A stretch of DNA of 64,000 nt, from the NCBI GenBank assembly GCA_973895155.1, contig OZ316896.1, positions 11,594,001 to 11,658,000 on the forward strand, written 5' to 3'. The translations under genes and the position numbers were made by a program. The notes below the pieces were generated by a model. It worked only from the letters and a program-made list of their open reading frames with translations. It made no database searches and was not told the DNA's origin. The stretch is from Marsupella aquatica (taxonomy: Eukaryota; Marchantiophyta). Of the stretch, positions 11,961-23,995 are shown in pieces (positions within the stretch are counted from its first letter, which is position 1; every line of letters starts with the position of its first letter).

Positions 11961-12590
11961 GGAGTTTACGGGAAATTCACTTTCGCCCCTAGTTTCCGGA
12001 AATTTCTATTGCCCCCGGGCCAACAGAGGAAACTAGGAAAGATAGAAAGAAAAAAGTCCTGCAGGAGCGACAATCCACTTCCTGCCCGCGGGCCAACCAG
12101 CCAAAGAGACCGGGGGGTTCGCTGGCGTGTGTAACGACATGACATGACCGTGCCGTTCGCACGCATCATGCACCACTGATGTATGTGTTATTGAGATGGC
12201 ATGTGGGAGGGGTGATGGCATGTGGTGCTCGACGGCAAGGACGAATCAGATTGCATGCTTCTGACCCTCTGTCTCAGTCCCCCACCTCTTCTTTGGGTGG
12301 CGCCCGGTCGCTTTGCGCCAGCTGGAACGGGTAGCCTCCGCTTTGGTCTTGAACTCTTGCCCGCGGGCAGCCGGTGGGTGCCCAAGACCTCGTCACAGAA
12401 GAAAGATCGTCGGACCGACGGATGCACGCGAGAAGTACAGTGGAGGTAAGAATTCGTCCTCCGGGTAAACGGGATGTGCGCGTCGTCGGCATGGCACACA
12501 ACACCTACCATGGATGGCATGTTCGTGGCTGTCCAGTCAAAAAAAAGAGGAGTGCCCGCCCGAGCCGACAGCTTCCGTTGTAAATGAGGG
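11961..12590. other. GC-rich, CpG-rich island without an identified gene
   Basis: Base composition changes abruptly to GC-rich, with many CpG, compared with the AT-rich surroundings. Overlapping ORFs are open on both strands (for example 12188-12520 minus and 12222-12449 plus), as expected from GC-rich sequence. None resembles a known protein. It may be an orphan promoter or first exon. Confidence 0.45.
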
Positions 12591-15340
12591 GAATTGCACG
12601 GTACGTTTGGACATCACTGCTTGTACATATATGATGATATCGCACTCATTGTGTGCTCATCACTCATTGTGTCCCTCAATTGATTAATAAGAAAGGGAGG
12701 CCCCTGGACTTGCATTTATTGCATCATGTGGGACCCACGTCGGACCCCCCTATGGCCCTATCTCTTCCCCGGCTGCCCTGCTTGTGTTAATTTCAGTTGT
12801 ATTTCCGATGAATTGTTTTTAATTGTGCCTTTGAAGGCTTGAAAAAATTCCAAGGGTACAGTACAAGTAACCAAGTCCAAATTGAATTGAATTGATAATA
12901 ATTATGAAACATGGCTGTAAGTTGATGTCTTCTATGATACTTGCCGTAGTAGAGTTATTTGTGTGATTACTTGATAGGATCCCTAAATGATCCAGACAGT
13001 TTGTAGATCTTAATTTAAAGCACACAAAATCTCATAAGGTTGTTGGGGAGAAAAGTTTGTTTTGGGGGTCTATCAAACAAACACGCACAACTTTGACCCA
13101 GAACTTCTTAGAAACTTCTGGAAGTGTACTAGTAGTGTCCAAGCAACCCTCTTTGCATGTTTTCAAACCCAATGGCCCCTTTGTTACTGTAACTCTGAGC
13201 CGTGCATCGTAACTCATGATCTGACTTTGGTTAATTAACCAGGGTCAAATTTTGGAAAGCAATCAAAACTTTTTAAGCACGGATTGCAGTCCGCCTAAGC
13301 TTTCGCTAAACTTTTGTGCAATTTTGATTGAATGAAATTTTGAGTGCCCCTTTCCCTTGTGCATTCTTTGACACAAAGATGCATGAGTCATCTAAAGTTG
13401 AGGTTGTTTACAGATAGGTTAATTGTCTCGAGCCTCACTATCTTTGCAACTTCTTCCAGAGTCCTCTCAAAGCATGATTTTAAACAGCAGTTGAACAACT
13501 GCAGACGTGCAATCTTTTGGAATGACCCTAGCAAAGAGTATTTGCTGGAGTTCATTCATCATTTCCTTCAGCCCCACAAATGTCTTTCTTCTTGAGATTG
13601 ATTGAGGTCATTCCAGACCTTCATACTTCAAAGTTTGATACTCAAGGGCTTAGCCAAAAACTTTCAACAATGGCTCTTAGGTGGTTATAGAGAGATGAGG
13701 AGAAAACATTGAAATTGTTTGCGTCAATGACATTGCAAGTCCTTCAAGGAATAGCAGAGAGATTCAGAAAATTGTAATTTTCTCAGTACTTGACAAAATC
13801 TGTCAATGTTAGGCTCATTGGAAAGATTTATCAAAAACTTCTATTCTAGTCATGAAAGGTTTTATCAAGAGACAAGGAAAGATTTTAATAATATCATTTT
13901 TTTCCTGACTACATAGTTAGACTTTCAATGCAGGGCAGAGCCATTCAGGCATTTGTGAGCTCTTTCACAATGGACAAAAGCTGACAATGTTAAGCTCATT
14001 GGAAAGCCCTTTCAAAAAGAATTCTAAGCATTCTTAACAAGGTTGCATCTAGAGATAAAGGGAACTACTGAAAGCAGGTTTGGGGTCACCCAAGCTTAAA
14101 CTCCATAAAGTTAGAAGGGATTTGGAATTAGGGGGACGTGCTATGTGTCTAGAACAGTGGTGGTTTAAAGATGTGTAGTATCTTGCCTAGGGTCCAAATC
14201 AGACAAAGCAACCTCACTGTTTTGCAAGCTAGAGCAACTACAAGTAGCGCCATCCAGAGTGATACTCATGCTAAGACAAATTTTGGGAGGCCTGCTACAA
14301 AAACCATAGGAATCACATGTGGTCCTAAATATTTTTGTAATATTTTGACTAAAGTTGTGTCAAGTATCGGAAATCAAATGAGGTATTTACAACTCAAATA
14401 TATGAAAGAATCTTTACTTTATACATTTCATAAAGTCAAATATGTTGTTTCAAGTATATATATCACAGTGCCCAAGGGCAAAAAAGGCCAAACCCAAAGA
14501 CATAATCCCAAAGGCAAAGCAACCCAAAGAAGGGGAGGGAAAGAGGGGAAAGGGCCCCAAACTCAAACTATGGATTTATACAGAACATTCTCTTTTTAAA
14601 CTAGGAGTATGTTAGTTGCAGCAAGGCCGGGTGGATAGGGACCCTCTTTTATTAATACTTTAACTTTTTGTCTCATTTCTGTCAACCAAGGGCAATGGTT
14701 AGAGTTTAGACTTTGGTGGTCTTGACCCCAAGTTTTAAAATTACAAGTGCTCCTTTTGAGTCTACGCTTGTAAAGGGGGAACTGAGTACATGCTTTCTCA
14801 AAGGCAACTAACTCTTCTTCATAATTGAAATCTGCTTATTTGAGCGTATTGATTTTGATTGACACAAGTTTTCATTTTGAATCAAATGGGGTGTTTAGGT
14901 CCTTATCACTTTATCTAAGCTCAAAATCACTTTGACACGACTTAAGGTATTTTTGTAACAATCTAGCAAGATAAGACTTTGTTGTATGTACTAGGAAGCT
15001 GGAGAGTACTCAACTTAAGTGATGGTCCAATCTCTAGAAAGTGTCAGCAGATAAATGGTGAAATTCTTGAGGCCAGCGTCTTGGTGTTTGCTTTCTCTGC
15101 CCCTGCTGGTTTTCACTAAGATAGAGTTGAATAATTTTAAGACACTGTTCCTTCACTTAAGAATAATTTTTTAAATGATCAATCATCCTGATACAAACTC
15201 TACTCTAACACATGTTCAGATTTGGAATCAATGTGCATGTTGTTGTTGTTTCATCCAATAAGACTACCAATTAGTTATGTTTTAACCATAGGAACAGTGT
15301 TAAAATACCCTAATAGAGCATCTCAAAGCTGACAATATAT
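12591..15340. other. intergenic, one unsupported 142-codon ORF
   Basis: The longest ORF is plus-strand 14171-14599, with a true ATG and a lysine-rich tail (KGKKGQTQRHNPKGK). It is not recognised. The string CTCATTGGAAAG occurs at about 13815 and 13996 in two related sentence-like blocks, and again near 2314 and 53932, indicating old dispersed repeats. Confidence 0.4.
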
Positions 15341-15850
15341 TTGATGGACCTTAACTCCCTAGTTATGGGTTACATACACACAAAGTTATGGATTACAAAA
15401 TTCCTAGTCCATAAACTTTTGTGATAAGAATTGGTTGTATGACATTACTGTCAGTCACTGTAAGCTAGCAAAAGAAAAAAAAGAAAAAATTTAGAATGTT
15501 GTGAAAAAGTCGTGACTGTTCCTTTACGGCCCAATGTCATCATCCCTAATTTTGAAGCTTTGAGACATCCTTAGAGGGGGTCCCAAACTTTAAAATTTGA
15601 TGGACCTTAACTTGGTACTTAAAAGATAGGGACAGGAAAACCTTATGGACTACCAAATTCATGTTCCATTACTTTTTGCCATTAATATTGATGAATTGCC
15701 ATGACCATAAGTCCCTGTAGATGCTAGTGAAAAAACACAAAACAAGAAGCTGTTACACAACAGTTTGAATAAGCTATGGCCGTTTGTTTATGGGCAAAGT
15801 CATCATCCCCAACTGTGAAGCTATGAGACGGCCTACTCAACTCAGGCAAA
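15341..15850. repeat. tandem duplication, period 256 bp
   Basis: Unit 1 starts TTGATGGACCTTAACT at 15341 and unit 2 at 15597. Both contain ATTACAAAATTC-like or CTACCAAATTC, then a variable middle, then CATCATCCC-AA-T-TGAAGCT and TGAGAC near their ends. The units are well diverged, so the duplication is old. Confidence 0.7.
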
Positions 15851-17563
15851 ACTCCCAAAGTGCAGAAGACTGTCAGCTTTCGAGAGGTTTACTAATTGCC
15901 CCTCATGCTACAAGCCATAGATATCAAGTCAAGGATCATATATATCCTTCCATTGCATAAATACTTCAACTCTCCTTGACTTCACTTTTGCACAGAGTTC
16001 CAGCAATTTGTAGACTGTCTGATTTGAACAGTTGGGTGGACCTTTAGCTCAAAACAACACTACAGTGGTGTGTCTTAAATACAAAAAACATCGACAGATG
16101 ATGGTGTTTTGATTTGTTTATTTATTTTCTTACCAAAGTGTAATCCAACGGGGGCATAAATGTTATGATGAATAAAACAAATTCTAGAATGATGCACGTG
16201 TCACATGACGTTGTGGATCTGGGCAAAACTTGAGCATGCCTTTTATAAGTATGAAATGATTCTCATGTGCCCCAATTTGACCAAGAAAGACAAGGTATTT
16301 CAAATTGTTGTTCTGCCAACTTGGGTGTGGGACAATCCTTGTTCACAGTCCACAGCCACATTAATTGGACCCTATTGCCATGAAGGATCTGTTCTTAGTC
16401 TTTGATTCTGCAATTAGCTATTTTTGGTAAAAATGAAAGGAGTATGATGCTGGTATCTAAGGTTCCTATTTTTCTGAGATTAGATCGAGACTGTTCAACG
16501 AGTGGAAATCACTGCAATTGGCTTTACAAAAATTGGGGCCCCCATTCGGGTATGGTGTCTACCAGTTCTGCCTGACAAGAAGTGAGCTTATGGAAATGCT
16601 TATGTGGAGAGCTTTGTTTGTCTAGAATTTTGACCACTTTCATAGGTGATCCAAACATTTCTTATCTTTGGCCCCTTCATCCCAGGGATTTGTATTTATT
16701 GAATTTTCCTTTCAAAAGATGTCTATTTTCAGAACATGAAGTGGCACTCCAGTCTGCTTTGGTAGAAGAGAAGTCACAAGACAGTGTCCTGAGGTCTTAT
16801 ATAGCCACCCAGTTAATAAGAAGACAGAATTGTGCCAGACTGCTCTCACAAGGCTGCTAGTCAACTCGCATGTGGCCACTCTAAAGGATGCAGCCCTGAG
16901 CACTCCCAAAACCCTTTCATTGGCAAATAGCAGATCTAGATTTAGAACAGGATCTGCTCAAGTGCAACGTTTCCCTGCTTTTATTTTATTCTGAATTCAA
17001 AGGTCAGAACCGCGGTGCCAATGAGGCCCAGCCCAAAAGGGGATTCAGGCATGTAAATTGCGCTCTATCAAATGCTGCCAGGAATCAAGCTTATTAGGGC
17101 CACACTGTTCAGGACTGCGCACATGCGAGTTGGGCCTAAGGGCCGTCTTGCATGTGGGTAGCACTTGAGTTTCCGTCCCTCAACTGAACATAAGGCATTC
17201 CAACACTGATGTCCGAATCAGGCCTCAAAACATCTGTGTATGCGCGTCTGTGGATATACTGTGCACCTGCTCCTGACTCATGTATCCTTCCTGCAAACTG
17301 TCCCAGCCCTGCATATGACTTCCACCACTTCGGAGCTGTCTGACTTTGAAGGACTCAAATTTGAGGGAGAGAGAGCTGGAAATTGAAGGCATCATTAGCT
17401 GTGAAGTTGGCAATAAGAGCACCGCTGAGAATGGACTACTTCGTTAGCTGCAAGTTTGGAAGAAGGAGCACAACTGCAATTCGGCAAAGAAAACCATGAA
17501 GATTGCAGTGTTTGAAATCATCTCCAATCAAATAGCAGTCAAAGATTATTTAAGACAAGAATG
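15851..17563. other. intergenic with an inverted repeat
   Basis: ORFs at 16205-16405 and 16582-16860 (plus) are not recognised. CAACTCGCATGTGGCC near 16862 is nearly inverted at 17116 (CACATGCGAGTTGGGCC), and AGGGCCGTCTTGCATGTG at about 17137 is the tip of the MITE family seen at 19067-19403. The interval may therefore be a decayed MITE. Confidence 0.4.
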
Positions 17564-18037
17564 TTGATTCCAATGCTGCTATCATATACAAAGCATTGCA
17601 TGTTAGGTATTTATCTTGGCCTTGAGTTCATTTGAAGATCAAACCTAATATTTATTGAGATTTGTTGACAGTGACACTAAATTTGAGTGTATGGAGAGAT
17701 CTTGCTGGGGTAGTTCAAGATTGTTGGCCTTGGTGATAAATTCCATAGAGTGGACAGCCTCTAATCACCTAGGCAATGCTGGATCCTCCTTGTCAAACCA
17801 ACCTTGATTCCAATGCTGCTATCATATACAAAGCATTGCATCTTAGGTATTTATTTTGGTCTGGAGTTCATTTGAAGATCAAATCTAATATTTAGTGAGA
17901 TTTGTTGACAGTGACATTAAATTTGTGTGTATGGAGAGATCTTGCTGGGGTAGTTCAAGATTGTTGGCCTTGCTGATAAATTCACTAGAGTAGACAGCCT
18001 CAAATCATCTAGTCAATGCTTCCTTGTGAAACCAACC
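17564..18037. repeat. recent tandem duplication, period 240 bp
   Basis: Copies 17564-17803 and 17804-18037 both start TTGATTCCAATGCTGCTATC. They differ at scattered bases, and the second lacks six bases (GGATCC) present in the first at about 17781. Similarity is high, so the duplication is younger than the other arrays in the window. Confidence 0.9.
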
Positions 18038-19025
18038 TTGAGCTAAATCCTGCCTTGAAATCTCTGTCCTTCTCCACTACAACTGCATTGGACGCTAAGC
18101 TCTGAAGTTATCCAGGATGCCACGACCCCTCAGAAAATTTGAACATGTCCTCCAAACTAGTCCCTCCAGGCTCCCAAATGCGCGCCCTGTCCATCGATTG
18201 TAGACCATGTGCAGCAGATGAATAATGACAAGTTGCTGTTGGATGACACATGTGTGCTAAAGGCACCCTGTGCTGCAGCAACCCCAACCTGTGCACTTCA
18301 CCCTTGGGGGTCTCACTATATGGGGACCTCCCCATGACCTGCGACGTTTTTAGGTCTCGGACACCCTAAAATGTAAATTTAAAAACAAAAACCTCTATAA
18401 AGTTGAAATATTCCAAAAAATTGCATTAAAAAGACCCTAATGTTCTTATAAGTCTCAAAATTGAATTTAAAAGACCCTATTGTTCTTCTACAAAAATTTT
18501 AAATGTTCCCTTAGAACCAATAAAACAATCATATCCTTCGTTGCACGTGATATGTCATTTTTGTGGAAGTGAAACCCTCGAAAATTCACCTTAATCACTT
18601 CCACTAGAAGTCCCAACGGTTACCTGCTTGTCGGCTTTGCTATCCTGCCATTGTTGCTGCCAAAGCAAGCCTCTCCCTCTCCAACAACCAAGATGTGGGC
18701 ACATACACCACTCACTCCCTATATGACCTCTAGCTTGGGCTTGCTTGTTGATGATCAATTATCCCCCACAGCGCATTGAGCAAGTCACTTCATTTCAAAG
18801 TCAATGTTACTAAACATCATGCAAGCAAGTTGCAACCTACACAGACAAACACATGGAGCTTTGAAGCATCTCAGGGCCGTATTGCACTTCGAAGGTCCTG
18901 AAAAAATTGGCCCTCATCAAGTCCTCTTACATTGCCAGTAAAAAGTGCATCGCAAATCTTCACATAATCAGCTAAGGAAAGACTACTTCATTTGTTTTAT
19001 TAAAAATTTAAAAGGTCAGGAGGTG
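18038..19025. other. intergenic with old repeat fragments
   Basis: 18361-18540 has the AAAATACCCTAATGTTCTTC style of the diverged family at 49134, 50170 and 52368. 18872-18930 contains AGGGCCGTATTGCACTTCG followed by AGGTCCTGAAAAAATTGGCC, a degenerate copy of the start of the MITE at 19067. No gene seen. Confidence 0.4.
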
Positions 19026-19403
19026 AAGGGCAGGAAATTTTCTGGTTCCTGCCCTTGAATATGCTAAGGGCTGTCTTGCATGTGCAAGAGTCCTCAAAAA
19101 AGTGGCCCTTACCAGCCCACAAATGTCGGAAAAAGTGCAAACCAAATCTACCAGGAGTGGGGAGCAGATACACGGGAAAAACGTCCAGAAGTCTGGGTCG
19201 AAGACGACGTGTTATGTCTACCATTTTGTTTTATTATGATTTGAAGGTTGGGGACCTCAAGGGCCGGAAATTTTCCGGCCCTTGCCCTTGCAACTCCACC
19301 AAAGATGGCGTCAAGACTGCCGAACTGTCGCTTGATTAAAAAAAGGCCACGGGTTCATTTCAGGGCCGGAAACCAAAAGACCTTGTACATGCAAGACGGC
19401 CCT
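19026..19403. mobile_element. MITE with 17-bp TIRs next to strong hairpins
   Basis: 19067-19403 is bounded by AGGGCTGTCTTGCATGT and, inverted, ACATGCAAGACGGCCCT. Two strong hairpins accompany it: 19026-19056 (arms AAGGGCAGGAA, 9-base loop) and 19258-19284 (arms CAAGGGCCGGAAA, one-base loop). Further tips of the family lie near 17137, 18872 and 19504. No target duplication is clear, so exact ends and superfamily are unsure. Confidence 0.55.
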
Positions 19404-19721
19404 AAACCATCAGGCCTGCCTCATGAGGGGGTTGAGGCATGAATGTCTTGCTCACTCATAGAGTGCCATTAGTTAATTGAAGGGCCTATTTTGGGGGACC
19501 TTCACATGCAGACTGCCCTCTCCATTGCAATGTTGTGTTAGAAGCGCAGCAAAGCCAGGGAAAGACCCAACTCAAAGATGGATTGTTCACTCCTCCATTG
19601 CTTCCTTCCTTGAAACAAAAGTTAGACTTTTGGTTTGCTGAAAAGGATCCTATCACATTTTTTTATCACCAGCCACACATTGAGTGTCAAACATGATGTT
19701 GTTGGTGTCAATTTAATTTTA
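19404..19721. other. intergenic, nothing recognised
   Basis: Contains one inverted MITE-tip-like string (ACATGCAGACTGCCCT near 19504). The end (19687-19727) is half of an imperfect direct repeat of about 40 bp whose other half lies at 20056-20097, on the far side of the SINE. Confidence 0.4.
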
Positions 19722-20023
19722 CTTTTGCCTTGAAAACCGAAAGCAGGCCCATCCAACAAAGGATAGACATCCTGCTTTGGAGCATGCATTTCCATGTAGG
19801 GTAGCCACAAGGGGACAATACCCAGGGATCCGACAGGGACCCAGACTAGGACGGAGAGAGGATTAAACCAGAACCCAAAGTGGGCAACCAGGGCTGAGGA
19901 GATAATCAATACTCCCACCACTACACCCCACCCACACACACACACATATACCCTCCACACCCCTTATGTGTGGAGGGAAGATTGAACCTGGAACTCTCGG
20001 TTCTAGGTTCATCCTCTCGCTTT
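19722..20023 (-). mobile_element. tRNA-derived SINE, copy 1 (diverged)
   Basis: Same family and orientation as 24349-24755. Shared parts in order are CCCATCCAACAAAGGATA, GGGGACAATACCCAG, GGACGGAGAGAGG-like, CACTACACCCCACCCACACA, CCCTCCACACCCCTT and GATTGAACCTGG. Read on the minus strand the last string is a Pol III B box (CCAGGTTCAATC). The box A side is eroded. The copy is flanked by an imperfect 40-bp direct repeat that is too long to be a normal SINE target duplication. Confidence 0.7.
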
Positions 20024-20400
20024 GATTCTTGCTTCAATGATTCTATAGAAATTTATCAAACATAACATTGTTGGTGTCAATCTAATTGTTGCTTTGATTA
20101 TATAGATATTTAACCTAGATAAATTTCTTTTAATGTTGTGTTACACTCTTAGTACCCAATTTTCCCTTAAGCAAACGATCAGTCTTTGGGTTTCAGAAAG
20201 TTGATAGGTTCATCCAAGTTGGATGGTTAAACATTGTGATCCATCCAAGCAAAACAGAGGACTTGTTAATTTAACTGCTCAGCTGCACGTTGTACGAGTC
20301 TACAGGGATTGTGCTGGCGAGTTTATCACTTGTCGATTGATAATAGTTAATAATTAGATCCGGATACCGGATACGTGACTTCCCTCCCCGCTTCTGATAA
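20024..20400. other. intergenic, nothing recognised
   Basis: AT-rich spacer leading into the GC-rich island. Includes the second half of the imperfect direct repeat (20056-20097). Confidence 0.4.
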
Positions 20401-21530
20401 TCCTATGCACGCCTTAAACTAAGCCTTTGTACTTTATTATTCGATAAGCCTTTGTTATTGAAGAAAAAGTATCCACTTGGAAGAAACAAAACGACAAAAC
20501 AAAGCGTACGCACGCGCAGTGAATTCAACGACACGCATTGGTGCGCCCCGGTCCGGGCCGGACCTGCTTTGCCTCGCGCTTTTCGCTGAGCCGCAGGCCT
20601 GCTTCGGAGGCCACGGTGGCCCCGAGCGAACTGACTGACCGACGAATCACTACTCTGACGAGGTGACCATCCAACCCGGGAACCGCGCCGATTCCTAAAT
20701 CCGGGACTGTCAGTTGTTCCTAACTCGGGAAGTCCGTGTTCGCGATAGGCTGCAGGACGGTGCCAATCGTCATGGAGTAACACGTGCATACTTTCCACGC
20801 GGCAGCACACGGCGGATGCGGCACGCCATGACCGGCGAGGAGAACCACAGAACCGATGAGGCGCTCGACCTGAGCCACACAGAAGTCGGCCCTTCTTACT
20901 GGCCCGTCCTTCCTGGAGCCCAGTTGTGACCCACCAGCTCCAGAAAAGCAATACCACCACCATCACTACCCAGCCGCAGGCCGTCAATCAGAATCTCTCT
21001 CCTGAGGGCTCGCTTTGCCCGATTGCGTTTCCCGATCCTCTCAATCCACGCCCCTCTCGGGGCCTTTCTGTCCCTCCGATCCAAATCCACCCGGCCGTCC
21101 AGTTCCTCTCGATCTCCGCCGTCGGTAGGGTCTCTGGGATCGGGATCAAACGGGTCTCTCGCACTCAACGGAAGCATGCCCCCTTCGGCGCCGAACTTGA
21201 GTCGGGTCTACTACTTTTGGCTCGCCGTTCTTCCCTTAACGGGCTTTGCGCTGGTTTCGAATTACACGGACGGAAATTTCGGGGCGTTGTGGCCCGACAC
21301 GCGGAGGACGTGGTTAAGGTCATCCACTCATCTCTCCACGGCGACACACAACTGGGGAAAGTGCAGACCGGATCAGGGCTCTAAACCGGTCTTCGTCTGT
21401 CTGCGATCACTTCAAACAGGTAGAGGAGACTGCTCGATCAGTACCGAATGCTGTACCTGTAGTCTACTGTACTTCCGCTGTCCCAGGACAACGTACAGTA
21501 CGTTGCGCGGAAGCCGAATGGAGTAAACTT
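20401..21530. other. GC-rich island, possible orphan first exon on the plus strand
   Basis: Sharp rise in GC and CpG. Overlapping ORFs cover both strands, so openness alone means little. The most protein-like is the plus-strand frame with ATG at 21174. It begins with about nine polar residues (MPPSAPNLS), then a hydrophobic run (VYYFWLAVLPLTGFALVSNY) like a membrane anchor, then DGNFGALWPDTRRTWL. I do not recognise it and see no downstream exons, so it may be a remnant of a gene for a membrane-anchored protein or chance. Confidence 0.3.
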
Positions 21531-22789
21531 GTTACCGTGCCTTGTAACCCGTCCTAAAATCTGATTGGGAAAGACCGTTGCCCCGTCATTGGACGGTGGG
21601 CAGTCATGACTCATGACTGTGTTACGTTAGGACCGGTAGTAATAATAATAGGACGCAAGTCTAGGACGACGCCGCGTCGTGCCAAAGAGATCATTCCCTT
21701 AAGAAATCCAGAACGAGCAGAAGGAGGCATTTTGAGGTATGCATGCAATCTTTACAGATTATTGTAGGCTCTGTCACTGGGGATCTAAATCCGATTCTAA
21801 GGAACTTTGACTCAGCTCAGCTTATCCACTGTCAATCATTAATTGGGCATCAGATCTACGGTCTCGTTGGTGACTACACAGTGGACGAGGGACTCGAGCG
21901 TAGATCTGCAGCGCGTCCATTGCAGGTTGGGGAATCCTTGTGGTGAAATTAAGTTTTGTAGTATTGTATCTCCTTGAGTAAACAGCCTCTCTCTATTGGG
22001 CTATTGTTCTCCTTGCAGTACAGTGAAAGTTCCTTGGTCTTTAATCTATTATTGTTGGAAAAGTTCCTCCCAAGCCAAAGAATAGTAAAGCAGATCGTTT
22101 ACGACAATGGATGAAATGAACTTTGTGATTTTTGAATTATTTTTTGACCCTGTGAGTTACAGGTGGCTCAAGACAAATAAATTTTGTAGTTATGATTTAC
22201 TACCTTGGTAAATGGAAACTAAAGGAGAGGCTTGCCCCCTCGGCCCCCTCTGGAGTACATGCACGTCATACTTGCACACTTAGTTATGACAGATGTGAAT
22301 CATTAGCTTGTCACACTATAATATCCACTAGATCTGAGTATTAGCTCTTTACACTATTGCTCTGGTAGATCTTCATTTCATGTTTTCTATCTTTCTAGTG
22401 TAGGTTTGTGGGGTTTGCATCTACCCCCTTTTTTGAGTTTGTCCTCTCTGGACCTCCTTTGCTGTTAGTTCATTGTACTTTGTTTGGTTTTTTGTTAAAT
22501 TGTTACTGACAAGATAACTGAAATATAGTATTAAGAGAAAAGAAATATACACACTTTTTATATACAAAGGGACCAAACAGAGTACAAATGAACAAACAAA
22601 AGAGGGCCCAAGTGGACAAAACCAATCGAAAAAGAAGTGAGCAAAAGGGAACCACTAAACACCAAGAAAGAGGAACTAAAAGTAAGAAATGAACAATAGG
22701 GAACCCCTAAAAACCAAGAAAGAGAGAGAGACTAAAACTAACCCAAGCGGACCGAGGTCCTCATCATTCCTACCGATTGTGGCAAAAAG
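21531..22789. other. intergenic; purine-rich tail next to the retrotransposon fragment
   Basis: No gene. From about 22520 to 22780 the sequence is A/G-rich with two rounds of GGGAACC(A/C)CTAAA-ACCAAGAAAGAG. It directly follows the stop of the element at 22790 and is probably its 3' untranslated region. Confidence 0.4.
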
Positions 22790-23995
22790 CTAATGGTCCA
22801 CATCAAGAGTCAAAACTAGATCGGCAAGTGGGATTGGAACATCCTCAAGGGGAGCTAGCCGCTGCGGAGGCACACTAGCACCCACTGTAAGAGAGCGACG
22901 ATAGATGGCCCGAGCTTGAGCACGCTGTAAGGTGACTGAAATGCGTTGGCGAAAGTGCGTGGTCAAAATAGAAAGCGGGGGTCCGGTGGGACCCATTCGG
23001 CCATGAACATCCCGGGCAGCTTGCCGAAGAAGCCCATCAAACTGAGGATGAAGACGCCCAAATAGCTCCACAGCAAGGGGGAGGAAGCTGTCGGATGAAG
23101 CTCGTGCAGCATATTTGGCCTCCTTCGTTGTTGCCGCACGTGACGCTGCTGCCCCTGCCGTAGTTGCCGCTGTCCCAATGATGTCTTGGCGCAATGGGTT
23201 TGCCACCACAACATCTGCCAAAGTACGTTGACCCTCACGGACCATGGTAAGATCCACCCGTAACCGCTGTGATGGAGGACCAGGTAACTCGAGTACCACC
23301 TCCCGCCGCACGCATACCAAAGAGCCAGAGAGAACCTAAGCAGTCGCATCTCGCACAGCGTCGTGAACAATAATGGTTTCACCTCCCAAACTGCACCGAA
23401 GAAGATGGACACCTGTGGCATCACAAGGCTTCCCACAAGTGCAAGAAGGAGGTAAACCTGCAAGAAGTGGGTGGGGCAGCCCCAGACGAAGACGCATGGC
23501 TGTGGAGAACTCCGTTGAAGACATCCGCAAATGAGGAATGACTGGATTGGCCTGAAGCCATCCACTTGCGCCCTTCCCTCCGGAAGAAAGAATCCGAGCT
23601 CGGTCCGTGTCAGGTGCCTCAGAGAGGATGCTGGAAAGGGTGAAAGTGTGCATACGCCCAGCGAGGTCTGCCTGAAGACGAACGGGATCCAAGGATAAAA
23701 ACTCCTGGAAAGAAGGTAACGCGGCGCGAACGGGATCTAGTAATGAGGACCGCGCTGCGCGCAAATGAACCTGAAACGGGAGGGAACCCTCCTCTACCTC
23801 CATGAGAGATGAAAGTAAAAAAGGGCGATCCTCAATAAGAAAACGATCGGCCAACAACGAGAAGGCGGCCGCCCATGCACCCAAAAAGGCCAAAGGTGCA
23901 AGGCTCTCAATGGAAGTAAGCCCAAAACCACCCTGCGAAATAGGAAGACTGAGTTGTCGATGAAGCCACGGAGATGAGAGCAACGTACCCGGACC
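22790..23995 (-). pseudogene. non-LTR retrotransposon-like polyprotein tail with in-frame stop
   Basis: One minus-strand frame runs from about 23995 to 22790, interrupted by a single TAG at 23336-23338. The N-terminal part has LPISQGGFGLTSIESLAPLA, the LPLSQGGLGL-type block that follows the reverse transcriptase in many plant, algal and oomycete retroelements. It is followed by CTCGKPCDATGVHLLRC, a CCHC-type finger, then HDAVRDA, then RVDLTMVREGQRTLADVVV, which fits the spacing of a PD-(D/E)XK-like endonuclease core. The reverse transcriptase is missing (5' truncation, usual for LINEs). The fold assignment is inference from motif spacing. A second, more damaged copy lies at 55825-56605 in the same orientation. 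Confidence 0.7.

Noticed and set aside
20403-20987. 194-codon minus-strand ORF with a hydrophobic start
   Set aside because: Lies in GC-rich DNA where all frames are open, has no ATG at its beginning and no recognisable family.
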